Below, piece after piece: positions 1-8,149 of a DNA stretch of 64,000 bases. The DNA comes from Streptomyces sp. NBC_01463 (GTDB lineage Bacteria; Actinomycetota; Actinomycetes; Streptomycetales; Streptomycetaceae): NCBI GenBank assembly GCA_036227345.1, contig CP109468.1, positions 1,054,001-1,118,000 of the forward strand. The letters run 5' to 3'. The notes under the pieces were generated by a model that was given only the letters and a program-made list of their open reading frames with translations, did not search any database and was not told where the DNA came from. The translations under genes were made by a program, and so were the position numbers. The number at the start of each line of letters is the position of its first letter. Positions within the stretch are counted from its first letter, which is position 1.

Positions 1-149
1 TGAAACGGGGCGCGCTGGAACTCGCGGACGCCTACCGGAAACACGGGCTGACCCGGGAGGACTTCGAGCGGCGCTTCACGCGGCTGGCCGTGCTGCGCGC
101 CGCGACCGACGCCGGTGCAGTCGACGCCACCCTGCGGTGGCACGGGTGA
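1..149 (+). CDS. C-terminal end of an unidentified gene (partial)
   Basis: Reading from position 3, an open frame of 48 codons ends in TGA at 147-149. The visible tail is charged and looks helical, with an RKHGLTREDFERRF stretch and the end LRWHG. The rest of the gene lies before the window and no domain can be named from this piece. The following gene can start with GTG at 146, giving a 4-base GTGA overlap, so this is probably an upstream member of the same glycan operon. Confidence 0.6.
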   Translation, partial: KRGALELADAYRKHGLTREDFERRFTRLAVLRAATDAGAVDATLRWHG

Positions 150-1459
150 CCGCGGCCGGCGAGCAGATGCACGCGCTGGTGGAGCGGCTGTACCCGCTGT
201 GCCGGAGCATCACCGGCGACGGTGTGCGCGCCACTCTGGAGATCATCGACGAGTACGTTCCGCTGCGGGTGCACGAGGTGCCGACGGGGACGCAGGTGCT
301 CGACTGGACGGTGCCGCAGGAGTGGAACATCCGGGACGCGTACATCGCCGACGCCGCGGGCGAGCGGGTCGTCGACTTCGCCGCGTCCAGCCTGCACGTG
401 CTCGGCTACAGCGTGCCGGTGTCGAGGACCATGCCGCTGGCCGAGCTCCGCCCGCACCTGCACACTCTGCCGGACCACCCGTCCTGGGTGCCGTACCGCA
501 CCAGTTACTACGAGCCGGACTGGGGCTTCTGCCTGGCGCAGGAGACCCTGGACGCGATGCCGGACGGCGAGTACGAGGTGCACGTCGACTCCACCCTGGC
601 CGACGGACACCTCACCTACGCCGAGCACGTGGTCCCGGGGCAGGTCGCCGACGAGGTGATCATCTCCTGCCATGTCTGCCACCCGTCGCTGGCCAACGAC
701 AACCTGGCCGGCATCGCGGTGGCGGTGTTCCTGGCCCGGGCGCTGGCGCAGGAGACGCCCTACTTCACCTACCGATTCCTCTTCGCGCCCGGCACCATCG
801 GGGCGATCACCTGGCTGGCCCGCAACACGGAACGGGTGACGGAGGCGTCCGCCGCCCGGTCGGAGCCCGGAACCGCCGGAAAGGTCAGACACGGACTGGT
901 GCTGGCCTGCGCCGGCGACCGGGGCCAACTGACGTACAAGCGGAGCAGGCGCGGTGACGCGGAGATCGACCGGGTGCTCCAGTACGTGCTGGGCACCTCC
1001 GAACGCCCGCACCGGATCACCGAGTTCACTCCGTACGGCTACGACGAGCGGCAGTTCTGCTCGCCCGGGTTCAATCTGGGGGTGGGCTCGCTCACCCGGA
1101 CCCCGTACGCCGGATACCCCGAGTACCACACCTCGGCGGACAATCCGGACTTCGTCTCCCCGGCGGCGATGGCGGACACGCTCGACGTCTGCCGCGAGGC
1201 GTTCGCCGTACTGGACCGCAACCGGAGCTACGTCAATCTCAGTCCCTACGGCGAACCACAGCTGGGCAGGCGCGGGTTGTACGGAGCTCTCGGCGGGCGC
1301 AGCGACGCGAAGCAGGCCCAGATGGCCATGCTCTGGGTGCTCAACCTGTCCGACGGCGAGCACAGTCTGCTGGATGTCGCCGAGCGGTCGGGGCTGCCGT
1401 TCGACACCGTCGCCGCGGCGGCCGGAGCCCTGCGGGGCGCCGGGCTGATCAAGGCGTGA
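146..1459 (+). CDS. DUF4910/DUF2172 aminopeptidase-like protein with C-terminal winged helix
   Basis: A predicted zinc hydrolase of the M28-peptidase fold, of the kind found in surface-polysaccharide clusters; the true substrate is not known. Seen in the sequence: an HVCHPSLANDNLAG motif near residue 175, whose His and Asp fit metal binding, an EYHTSADNPDF motif near residue 327, and a short C-terminal domain from about residue 370 that resembles the winged helix of this family. Total length of about 437 residues is usual. I chose GTG at 146 because it overlaps the previous stop as GTGA, like the other junctions here; GTG at 137 is the alternative. The next gene also overlaps by GTGA. Cytoplasmic, with no signal peptide. 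Family assignment is good; the reaction is inference. Confidence 0.8.
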   Translation: MTAAGEQMHALVERLYPLCRSITGDGVRATLEIIDEYVPLRVHEVPTGTQVLDWTVPQEWNIRDAYIADAAGERVVDFAASSLHVLGYSVPVSRTMPLAELRPHLHTLPDHPSWVPYRTSYYEPDWGFCLAQETLDAMPDGEYEVHVDSTLADGHLTYAEHVVPGQVADEVIISCHVCHPSLANDNLAGIAVAVFLARALAQETPYFTYRFLFAPGTIGAITWLARNTERVTEASAARSEPGTAGKVRHGLVLACAGDRGQLTYKRSRRGDAEIDRVLQYVLGTSERPHRITEFTPYGYDERQFCSPGFNLGVGSLTRTPYAGYPEYHTSADNPDFVSPAAMADTLDVCREAFAVLDRNRSYVNLSPYGEPQLGRRGLYGALGGRSDAKQAQMAMLWVLNLSDGEHSLLDVAERSGLPFDTVAAAAGALRGAGLIKA

Positions 1460-2745
1460 GGCCGGTGTCCACCGAGGGGGAGAGCGCGACGGCACCGGCG
1501 GCCCCGGCCGGACCCGCCCGGCGGGCCGTCGTCGGCAGGCTCTCCTGGGGGCTGGCCGACCAGGCGGCCTCCAGCCTGTCCAACTTCGCGGTGGGCATCT
1601 ACGTGGCACGCTCGCTGGGTCCGGCCGCGTTCGGCGTGTTCAGCCTGGCGTGGGTGACGTACGGCGTGGTGCTCAGCGTCTCCCGCGGTCTGGCGACCGA
1701 TCCGCTCGTGGTGCGCTTCAGCGGCGTGCCGGAAGCGGCCTGGCGGGTGGCGGTGGCCCGGTCGTCGGGGACCGCGCTGGGCGTCGGCGCCGTCCTGGGC
1801 ACGGTGTGCCTGGTGGTCGGCCCGGTGGTGGGCGGCTCGGTGGGGCGCGCGTTCGCGGGCCTCGGCCTGATGCTGCCGGGACTGCTGCTGCAGGACGCCT
1901 GGCGGTACTCGTTCTTCGCCGCCGGTGACGGCCGCAAGGCGTTCGTGAACGACGTCGTGTGGGGTGTGGCGCTCGTCCCGGCCCTGGTGGTGGCGGCCCG
2001 GGTGGGCAGCGTGACCGCGTTCGTGCTGGCCTGGGGCGCGTCCGCCGCGGTGGCCGCGGGATACGGCTGCTTCCAGTCGGGCATCCTGCCCCGGCTGACC
2101 GGAGCGCGCGCGTGGCTTCGCGACCACCGCGACCTCGGCTACCGGTATCTCGTCGAGAACGTCGGGGTCAGCGGCGCGAGCCAGTTGCGGGCGTACGGTC
2201 TCGGCGTGATCGTCGGGGTCAGCGCGGTGGGCGTGATCCGGGGCGCCGAGCTCCTGCTCGGACCGTTCCTCGCCCTGCTGATGGGGCTGTCGCTGGTCAC
2301 CGTCGCGGAGTCGGCGCGGGTGCTGCGGCAGGCCCCGCACCGCCTGGGCCCGTTCTGTCTCTCGCTGGGCGCCGGGCAGGCCGTCGCCGCACTGCTCTGG
2401 GGCGCGGCGCTGCTACTGGTGCCGGACCGGCTCGGCGAGCTCGTTCTCGGTGACGTCTGGAGCGCTTCGTCGGCGCTCATCGTGCCGGTCACGCTCGGTG
2501 TCGCGGCCGCCGGCCTCGGCACCGGGGCCGCCGCCGGGCTGCGCGCGCTGGCCGCGGCCCGGCGCAGCCTGCGCTGCCAGCTGTTCGCCTCCGCCTGCTA
2601 TGTCACGGGCGGGCTCGGCGGGGCGTTGGCGGACGGCACGGTCGGCTCGGCCTGGGGTGTCGCCGCGGCGACCGTCTGCGGCTCGGCCGTGTGGTGGCTG
2701 CAACTGCGGTCCGCTCTCCGCGAGCGCCACCGAGGGGGTGGCTGA
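1456..2745 (+). CDS. Wzx/MATE-like polysaccharide flippase
   Basis: A 429-residue integral membrane protein, hydrophobic along nearly all its length after a roughly 25-residue polar N-terminus, consistent with 12 or more membrane segments. The opening region, with GLADQAASSLSNFAVGIYVARSLGP, matches the first helices of oligosaccharide flippases in the MOP superfamily, which move lipid-linked glycans across the membrane. It starts with GTG overlapping the stop of the DUF4910 gene and is followed by a glycosyltransferase, which fits export of a glycan or glycolipid intermediate. There is a 68-base gap before the next gene. Which lipid-linked sugar is moved cannot be read from the sequence. Confidence 0.8.
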   Translation: MRPVSTEGESATAPAAPAGPARRAVVGRLSWGLADQAASSLSNFAVGIYVARSLGPAAFGVFSLAWVTYGVVLSVSRGLATDPLVVRFSGVPEAAWRVAVARSSGTALGVGAVLGTVCLVVGPVVGGSVGRAFAGLGLMLPGLLLQDAWRYSFFAAGDGRKAFVNDVVWGVALVPALVVAARVGSVTAFVLAWGASAAVAAGYGCFQSGILPRLTGARAWLRDHRDLGYRYLVENVGVSGASQLRAYGLGVIVGVSAVGVIRGAELLLGPFLALLMGLSLVTVAESARVLRQAPHRLGPFCLSLGAGQAVAALLWGAALLLVPDRLGELVLGDVWSASSALIVPVTLGVAAAGLGTGAAAGLRALAAARRSLRCQLFASACYVTGGLGGALADGTVGSAWGVAAATVCGSAVWWLQLRSALRERHRGGG

Positions 2746-2813
2746 CCGCCCGCGCGCCGAACCGCTTTCCGATCCGCATCCGATCCGCATTCGATCCGCG
2801 AAGTGAGGACGTC

Positions 2814-3761
2814 ATGACTGCTCTTCCCCGGCTGAGCATCGGTCTGCCGGTGTACAACGGCGAGGAGTATCTCGCCGAATCGTTCGACGCCCTGCTCGGC
2901 CAGACCTACGAGGACTTCGAGCTGATCGTCTCCGACAACGCGTCGACCGACGGGACCGAGGCCATCTGCCGCCGGTACGCCGCACAGGACTCGCGCATCC
3001 GGTACCTCCGGCTGCCCCGGAACGTCGGCGCGACCCCGAACCACAACCATGTGTTCGCCGAGTCCCGCGGCGAGTTGTTCAAGTGGGCCTCGCACGACGA
3101 CCTCTACGCCCGGGACCTGCTGCGGCGCTGCGTCGAGGCGCTGGACGAGCGCCCGGACGTGATCCTCGCGCACTCCGGGCAGGCGGTCATCGACGGTGAC
3201 GCCCGGGTGAAGGTCCCGTACGACTACGGGCTCGCCACCGATTCGCCGCACGCCCCGGAGCGCTTCCGGAGCCTGCTGTTCGAGCCCGGTGGCGACGACT
3301 TCTACGGGGTGCTGCGGGCCGACGTGCTCCGCCGGGTGAAGCCGCTCGACAGCTACCACCACGCGGACCGCACGTTCGTCGCCGAGATCACCCTGCACGG
3401 GGCCTTCCACCAGGTGCCGGAGCTGCTGTACTTCCGCCGCGACCACGCCACTCGCGCCGAGCGGGCGAACCCGGGCAAGCGCGCCCGGTGCGTCAACCTG
3501 GACCCGCGCCGGTCCGGGCCGCTGCACCCGACGCCCCGGCTGCTCGCCGAGTACGTCTGGGGCTTCGTCGCGGCGATCCGGCGGGCGCCGCTGTCCCCCG
3601 CCGACCGGCGCGCGTGCTACCGCCACCTGGCCGCGTGGATGACCAGCCGGGCCCGGCCCGGCGCCGGCGAGCGCGTCGAGGACCGCGCCCCGGTCGCACC
3701 GGACCGGCTCACGGTCTCCGTCGACGCCCTGGTCGCCGGCCGCGAGGGAAGGCAGGCATGA
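2814..3761 (+). CDS. Family 2 glycosyltransferase
   Basis: A 315-residue GT-A glycosyltransferase. The N-terminal domain shows SIGLPVYNGEEYLAESFDAL and then the SDNASTDGT nucleotide-sugar motif at about residues 40-48, followed by SHDDLY, a DxD-type metal motif, near residue 95. The start is the ATG at 2814, preceded by the ribosome site GTGAGGA; the longer open frame upstream runs into the flippase gene and has no better start. It adds a sugar from a nucleotide-sugar donor to an acceptor in the pathway encoded here; donor and acceptor are unknown. The stop overlaps the next start as ATGA. Confidence 0.87.
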   Translation: MTALPRLSIGLPVYNGEEYLAESFDALLGQTYEDFELIVSDNASTDGTEAICRRYAAQDSRIRYLRLPRNVGATPNHNHVFAESRGELFKWASHDDLYARDLLRRCVEALDERPDVILAHSGQAVIDGDARVKVPYDYGLATDSPHAPERFRSLLFEPGGDDFYGVLRADVLRRVKPLDSYHHADRTFVAEITLHGAFHQVPELLYFRRDHATRAERANPGKRARCVNLDPRRSGPLHPTPRLLAEYVWGFVAAIRRAPLSPADRRACYRHLAAWMTSRARPGAGERVEDRAPVAPDRLTVSVDALVAGREGRQA

Positions 3762-4993
3762 CGCACTCGTCGGAAGTTCCCTTACGCGTCGGGGTGTTCG
3801 GCCTCCTCGGCTCCGGCAACCTCGGCAACGACGCCTCGCTGGAGGCTGTGCTCGGATTTCTCCGCGCCCAGCACCCGGAGGCGGTCGTGGACGCGCTGTG
3901 CGGAGGCGCCGAGGCCGTCACCGGCCGGTACGGCATCCCCGCGACGCGGCTGCACTGGTACCGCGGGGAGTACCGGACCGCCTCGCGTGCGGGCAGGATC
4001 GCGGCGAAGGGTCTGGGCAAGTTCGTCGACGTCTTCCGCACCGCCGCCTGGGTGCGCCGGCACGACGTGGTGATCGTGCCGGGCATGGGCGTCCTGGAGA
4101 CCACGCTGCCGCTGCGGCCGTGGGGGTTCCCGTACGCGCTGTTCCTTCTCTGCGCGAGCGGGCGGCTGTTCGGCACCCCGGTCGGGCTCGTCGGTGTCGG
4201 TGCCTCGGCGATCGGCGACCGGCCGACCCGGACGCTGATGCGCTGGTCGGCGCGGCTGGCCGCCTACCGGTCCTTCCGGGACGCGCCCTCACGCGACGCG
4301 ATGCGGGCGATGGGTGTGGACACGGCTCGCGACGAGGTCCACCCGGACCTCGTGTTCGCCCTGCCCGCGCCACCGGCCGGCGCCGCGCCCGCCGGTCCTC
4401 CCGGCACGGTCTGTGTCGGTGTCATGGCCTTCCACGGCAGCAACGAGGACCGCGCCAGGGCCGGGGAGATCCACCGGCGCTACCTCGACGGCACGACCCG
4501 CTTCGTCCGCGCACTGGCCGAGGACGGCAGGCCCGTCCGGCTGCTCATCGGTGACGCGTGCGACGAACCGGTGGTCGCGGCCATCCTGGCCGCGGTGGAC
4601 TCGCCGCTGGTCACCGTCGCCGCGGCGGCCTCGCCCGCCGACGTGATGCGGGAGACGGCGGCCGCCGACGCCGTGGTGGCGACCCGGTTCCACAACCTGG
4701 TCTGCGCCCTGAAGGCCGGCACGCCGACGCTCGCGCTCAGCTATGCGGCGAAGAGCGACACGCTCATGTCCCGCATGGGGCTCGCCCCGTACTGCCACCC
4801 GGCCCGGGAGGTCGACGCCGAACGGCTGCTCACGCAGTTCCGGGAGCTGGAGCGGCGCTCCCCCGAGCTGCGGCGGATCCTCGCCGAGCGGAACCTCGCC
4901 ATGACCCGGCTCCTCGACCAGCAGTTCACCACCCTGACGACGGCCCTGTTCCCGGCCGACGGCCGCGCCCACTCCCTCCAGGAGACCTCATGA
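3758..4993 (+). CDS. Polysaccharide pyruvyl transferase family protein (TTA codon 9)
   Basis: A 411-residue member of the pyruvyl transferase family, which transfers the enolpyruvyl group of PEP to sugars as ketals. The N-terminus GLLGSGNLGNDASLEAV is the typical start of the family, and the C-terminal half has VVATRFHNLVCALKAGTPTLALSY, the conserved RFH motif near residue 311. It is coupled to the glycosyltransferase before it and to the epimerase after it by ATGA overlaps. Codon 9 (3782-3784) is TTA, the rare leucine codon read by the bldA tRNA, so translation may be tied to development. Substrate not known. Confidence 0.85.
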   Translation: MTHSSEVPLRVGVFGLLGSGNLGNDASLEAVLGFLRAQHPEAVVDALCGGAEAVTGRYGIPATRLHWYRGEYRTASRAGRIAAKGLGKFVDVFRTAAWVRRHDVVIVPGMGVLETTLPLRPWGFPYALFLLCASGRLFGTPVGLVGVGASAIGDRPTRTLMRWSARLAAYRSFRDAPSRDAMRAMGVDTARDEVHPDLVFALPAPPAGAAPAGPPGTVCVGVMAFHGSNEDRARAGEIHRRYLDGTTRFVRALAEDGRPVRLLIGDACDEPVVAAILAAVDSPLVTVAAAASPADVMRETAAADAVVATRFHNLVCALKAGTPTLALSYAAKSDTLMSRMGLAPYCHPAREVDAERLLTQFRELERRSPELRRILAERNLAMTRLLDQQFTTLTTALFPADGRAHSLQETS

Positions 4994-5568
4994 CCGCACC
5001 CGGAATGAAGGCGACTCCGGTACCGGAGATCGCCGGCGCCTATCTGTTCGAGCCGACGCCGCACACCGACGAGCGCGGCTTCTTCTGCCGCACCTTCGAC
5101 GCCGACGTGGTCCGCTCGGTGGGACTGGACCCGCACGCCTTCGTCCAGGACAGCCTGTCCCGCTCGGTGCGGGGCGTGGTGCGCGGACTGCACCTGCGTT
5201 CCGGTGCGGGCGAGGCGAAGCTGGTGCGGTGTTCGTACGGGCGGATCTTCGACGTGGTCGTGGACCTGCGGGCGGACTCGCCGACGTACCTGGGCCGGGG
5301 CTACTTCGAGCTGTCCGACGCGGCGCAGACGACCCTGTACGTTCCGGCGGGGTGCGCGCACGGCTTCCAGGCGCTGACCGGGACCGCCGACGTCTCGTAC
5401 CGGATCGACCGCCCGCACGATCCGGCCCAGGACGTGACGATCGCCTTCGACGATCCGGAGCTCGCCGTCGACTGGCCGCTGCCGGCCGGCTCGACATCCC
5501 GGCGCGACCGGGAGGCACCGGGCCTCACCGAAGTACTGAAGCACCTAGGGGAGGTGAACTCCGCGTGA
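4990..5568 (+). CDS. dTDP-4-dehydrorhamnose 3,5-epimerase (RmlC-like)
   Basis: A 192-residue cupin of the RmlC family, which epimerises C3 and C5 of dTDP-4-keto-6-deoxyglucose on the way to rhamnose or related deoxysugars. Visible landmarks are ERGFFCRTFD, the VVRGLHLR segment with the catalytic His near residue 63, and YVPAGCAHGF near residue 120. Length matches the family. It overlaps the upstream gene by ATGA and the downstream aminotransferase by GTGA. RmlA, RmlB and RmlD are not in the window, so it may use a shared pool or act on a different NDP-ketosugar; the neighbouring aminotransferase hints at an aminodeoxysugar. Confidence 0.87.
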   Translation: MTAPGMKATPVPEIAGAYLFEPTPHTDERGFFCRTFDADVVRSVGLDPHAFVQDSLSRSVRGVVRGLHLRSGAGEAKLVRCSYGRIFDVVVDLRADSPTYLGRGYFELSDAAQTTLYVPAGCAHGFQALTGTADVSYRIDRPHDPAQDVTIAFDDPELAVDWPLPAGSTSRRDREAPGLTEVLKHLGEVNSA

Positions 5569-6890
5569 CCACCGAGGAGTTCCGGTTCCGCCGGTCGCGG
5601 ATCGCGAACGAGCGGCTGCACGCCATGATCCCCGGGGGCGCGCACACGTATGCCAAGGGGGACGACCAGTACCCCGAGAACCTGGCGCCGGTCATCAGCC
5701 ACGGCCGCGGCGCCCATGTGTGGGACGTCGACGGCAACCGCTATGTGGAGTACGGCTCGGGCCTGCGCTCCGTCAGCCTGGGCCACGCCCACCCCCGCGT
5801 CATCGAGGCGGTACGGCGGGAAATCGACCGCGGCAGCAACTTCGTCCGGCCGTCCATCGTGGAGGCCGAGGCCGCGGAACGCTTCCTGGCCACGGTCCCG
5901 ACCGCGGAGATGGTGAAGTTCGCGAAGAACGGCTCCGACGCCACCACCGCCGCCGTACGCCTCGCCCGCGCCGCCACCGGGCGGCCGCGGGTGGCCGTCT
6001 GCGCCGACCATCCGTTCTTCTCCGTCGACGACTGGTTCATCGGCACGACGCCGATGTCCGCCGGTGTTCCGGCGGCGACCAACGAGCTCACCGTGGCGTT
6101 CCCCTACGGGGACCTGGCCGCCACCGAGGAGCTGCTCACCCGGTACGGGAACGAGGTCGCCTGCCTGATCCTGGAACCCGCCACCCACGCCGATCCCCCG
6201 CCCGGCTATCTCGCGGGCCTGCGCGAACTGGCCGACCGGCACGGCTGCGTACTGGTCTTCGACGAGATGATCACCGGCCTGCGCTGGTCCGAGGCGGGCG
6301 CCCAGGGCCTGTACGGCGTCGTCCCCGACCTCTCCACCTTCGGCAAGGCGCTGGGCAACGGATTCGCCGTCTCCGCCCTGGCCGGGCGGCGTGCGCTGAT
6401 GGAGCTGGGCGGGCTGCGCCACTCCGGCGAGCGGGTCTTCCTGCTGTCCACGACACACGGTGCCGAGACGCACTCCCTGGCGGCCGCGACGGCCGTGCTC
6501 ACCACCTACACCGAGGAGGGCATCACCGCGCGGCTGCACAGCCTCGGTGAGCGGTTGGCCGCGGGTGTCCGTGACGCCGCGGCCACCATGGGCGTGGGGG
6601 ACCACGTCGTCGTCCGGGGCCGGGCCAGCAACCTGGTCTTCGCCACGCTCGACGCGAACGGTCAGCCGTCGCAGGAGTACCGCACCCTGTTTCTGCGCCA
6701 GCTCATCGAAGGCGGGGTGCTGGCGCCGTCGTTCGTGGTGAGCAGCGCGCTCACCGACGCCGACATCGAGCGAACCGTCGATGTGGTGGCCCAGGCCTGC
6801 GCGGTGTACCGCAAGGCGCTCGACGCCGACGACCCCGTTCCGTGGCTGGACGGGCGACCGGTGAAACCCGTGTTCCGTCGCTTGGCCTGA
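5565..6890 (+). CDS. Class III PLP aminotransferase, glutamate-1-semialdehyde aminomutase-like
   Basis: A 441-residue PLP enzyme of the class III fold. It has the GSDATTAAVRLARA segment that contacts PLP phosphate near residue 125, LVFDEMITGLR with the Asp that pairs with the pyridine nitrogen, and STFGKALGNG, whose Lys binds PLP, near residue 262. It resembles HemL-type aminomutases, but the last place in a glycan operon argues against tetrapyrrole synthesis; transamination of a keto-sugar or keto-acid precursor is more likely (inference). It starts with GTG overlapping the epimerase stop, preceded by the strong ribosome site GGGGAGGTG. Confidence 0.82.
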   Translation: MTTEEFRFRRSRIANERLHAMIPGGAHTYAKGDDQYPENLAPVISHGRGAHVWDVDGNRYVEYGSGLRSVSLGHAHPRVIEAVRREIDRGSNFVRPSIVEAEAAERFLATVPTAEMVKFAKNGSDATTAAVRLARAATGRPRVAVCADHPFFSVDDWFIGTTPMSAGVPAATNELTVAFPYGDLAATEELLTRYGNEVACLILEPATHADPPPGYLAGLRELADRHGCVLVFDEMITGLRWSEAGAQGLYGVVPDLSTFGKALGNGFAVSALAGRRALMELGGLRHSGERVFLLSTTHGAETHSLAAATAVLTTYTEEGITARLHSLGERLAAGVRDAAATMGVGDHVVVRGRASNLVFATLDANGQPSQEYRTLFLRQLIEGGVLAPSFVVSSALTDADIERTVDVVAQACAVYRKALDADDPVPWLDGRPVKPVFRRLA

Positions 6891-6899
6891 GGTGACGCC

Positions 6900-6919
6900 C
6901 TGACGTGACGTGACGTCAG
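6900..6919. terminator. Weak hairpin between convergent genes
   Basis: CTGACGT at 6900-6906 and ACGTCAG at 6913-6919 can pair around a 6-base loop made of a third TGACG-type repeat. It lies between the aminotransferase stop and the convergent PAP2 stop, which it overlaps. There is no T-run. It could also be a simple TGACG repeat without function. Confidence 0.3.
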
Positions 6920-7575
6920 CGGGACTTCTTCCGGAGGGAGTCGGCCGTGCGGTCGGTCAGCCACGCGGCCGCCGGCACGACGGCCAGTGCGGTGCCGCAG
7001 CCGCCGAGGGCGTCGGTCGGGTAGTGCGAGCCCAGGGCGACCTCCGCCCAGCCCATGGCGGCGCCGGCCGCGAGCCCCGCGCCGAGCACGATCAGGGTGC
7101 CGGCCGTCCTGCCCGCACCGGGCCGGCCGACCACGATCAGTGCCGACACGAGGGCAAGCGCGGTGAGGAAGGAGGTGTGGCCGCTCGGGTAGGCCAGGTT
7201 GCCGCCGTGGATGGTGCGTCCCACCAGGGGCTTGAGTAGCCTCGTCGTCACCACGGCGAGGCCGGGACCGGCCGCGACGAGCACCGCCGCACGAGGGCGG
7301 TGCGACAGCAGGAGGCCGGTCATGACGGCGGCGAGCAGGAGCACCGCTCCCACCGGCTCGCCCAGGAGGTCGATGGCGTCGGCGACATGGCGCCACGGCG
7401 GTCGCACACCGTCGACGACGGCCAGGATCCGCGCGTCCGCCGGTCCTGGTCCGCTGTCGCCCGCGTACAGGCAGCCGAGCACGACGACCGTCACCGCGGC
7501 GAGGACGGAGACGGCACCGAGCCCCGCACGCAGTCCCGGGGGCAGCAGCACGCGCCCCGGACCGCCGCCGGTCAT
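6916..7575 (-). CDS. PAP2-family membrane phosphatase with altered third motif
   Basis: A 219-residue membrane protein with about five or six hydrophobic segments. It has the three parts of the PAP2 acid phosphatase site: KPLVGR near residue 125, PSGHTS near 139, and GSHYPTDALGG near 185. The third motif is usually SRx5Hx3D; here the position of the Arg, six residues before the His, is Glu in AEVALGSHYPTD. The His and Asp remain. Likely acts on lipid or isoprenoid phosphates at the membrane, as undecaprenyl-PP phosphatases of this family do, which would suit the glycan operon it converges on. Starts at ATG 7575. Confidence 0.78.
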   Translation of the reverse strand: MTGGGPGRVLLPPGLRAGLGAVSVLAAVTVVVLGCLYAGDSGPGPADARILAVVDGVRPPWRHVADAIDLLGEPVGAVLLLAAVMTGLLLSHRPRAAVLVAAGPGLAVVTTRLLKPLVGRTIHGGNLAYPSGHTSFLTALALVSALIVVGRPGAGRTAGTLIVLGAGLAAGAAMGWAEVALGSHYPTDALGGCGTALAVVPAAAWLTDRTADSLRKKSR

Positions 7576-8149
7576 CCGCCCACCGCGTGCGCCCGGCGTG
7601 GACGAACCCGCGCGCTCCCGTCGGCCGTACGCCAGATGTGATGCACTGTCCCCCGCCCCCCGTCAGGGCCAAGTCGCCCCCGGTGCAACGATATCCGGAC
7701 CCCGCCCGGGGCGGCCGCCGCCCCGGGGACCCAGGGCGCCCGCCTCAGCTCACCGCCACCGGAACCGCCGCGGTGACCCGAACGAACACGCTTCCCGCCG
7801 CCGGGACGAACACCCTGGCGTGGCGCGGCATGAAGGAGGGCGTACGCGCGGTCGCGGACTCCGGATCACGGGCGCTGCACTACCCATGTCTCCCGGCGGG
7901 AACACCCGGACAAGGGCTCTTCGTGCGGACGAGGCCGGGCTCGCGGTGGAGAGATCGTGCGTATTTCCTACGCGGGGGTAGGCCTGCGCACCCCTCTTGC
8001 TATACCTTCCGTCTAACAGCTTGCTAGACGTGGCGTCTAACAAGCGAGGGCGGCGCCCGGCGGCCGTCGATCTCACCGGGCAGGCCCGGTGCGAGCGAAG
8101 TGACCGGGCGGCCGTCGGGGCGAACTGTCTCGATTCAAGGAGCAGCAGC
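7576..8149. other. 574-base intergenic region between divergent PAP2 and AurF genes
   Basis: No convincing gene: short frames here have no ribosome site and no family resemblance. It holds a very stable GC hairpin with 11-base arms at 7705-7715 and 7717-7727, a region of mixed sequence to about 7980, and then the operator/promoter zone of the AurF gene from about 8000. Upstream control of the PAP2 gene must also lie here, but I cannot point to it. Confidence 0.5.
8001..8045 (+). promoter_or_regulatory. Candidate -10 box and palindromic operator of the AurF gene
   Basis: TATACC at 8001-8006 could be a -10 box. Just after it, GCTTGCTAGACG (8019-8030) and CGTCTAACAAGC (8034-8045) form an inverted repeat matching at 11 of 12 positions around TGG. 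A further copy of the half-site, CGTCTAACA, begins at 8010, so there are three half-sites in 36 bases. This pattern fits a TetR-type repressor. No regulator gene adjoins it; the nearest TetR gene (16228) has a quite different operator of its own, so the binding protein is probably encoded elsewhere. Confidence 0.6.

Noticed and set aside
7705..7727. GC hairpin as a terminator
   Set aside because: No gene ends there; both neighbours point away from it. Left as part of the intergenic description.
7587..8027. A small plus-strand gene between the PAP2 and AurF genes
   Set aside because: No ribosome site, Pro/Arg-rich translation, and it runs through the operator and promoter of the AurF gene.
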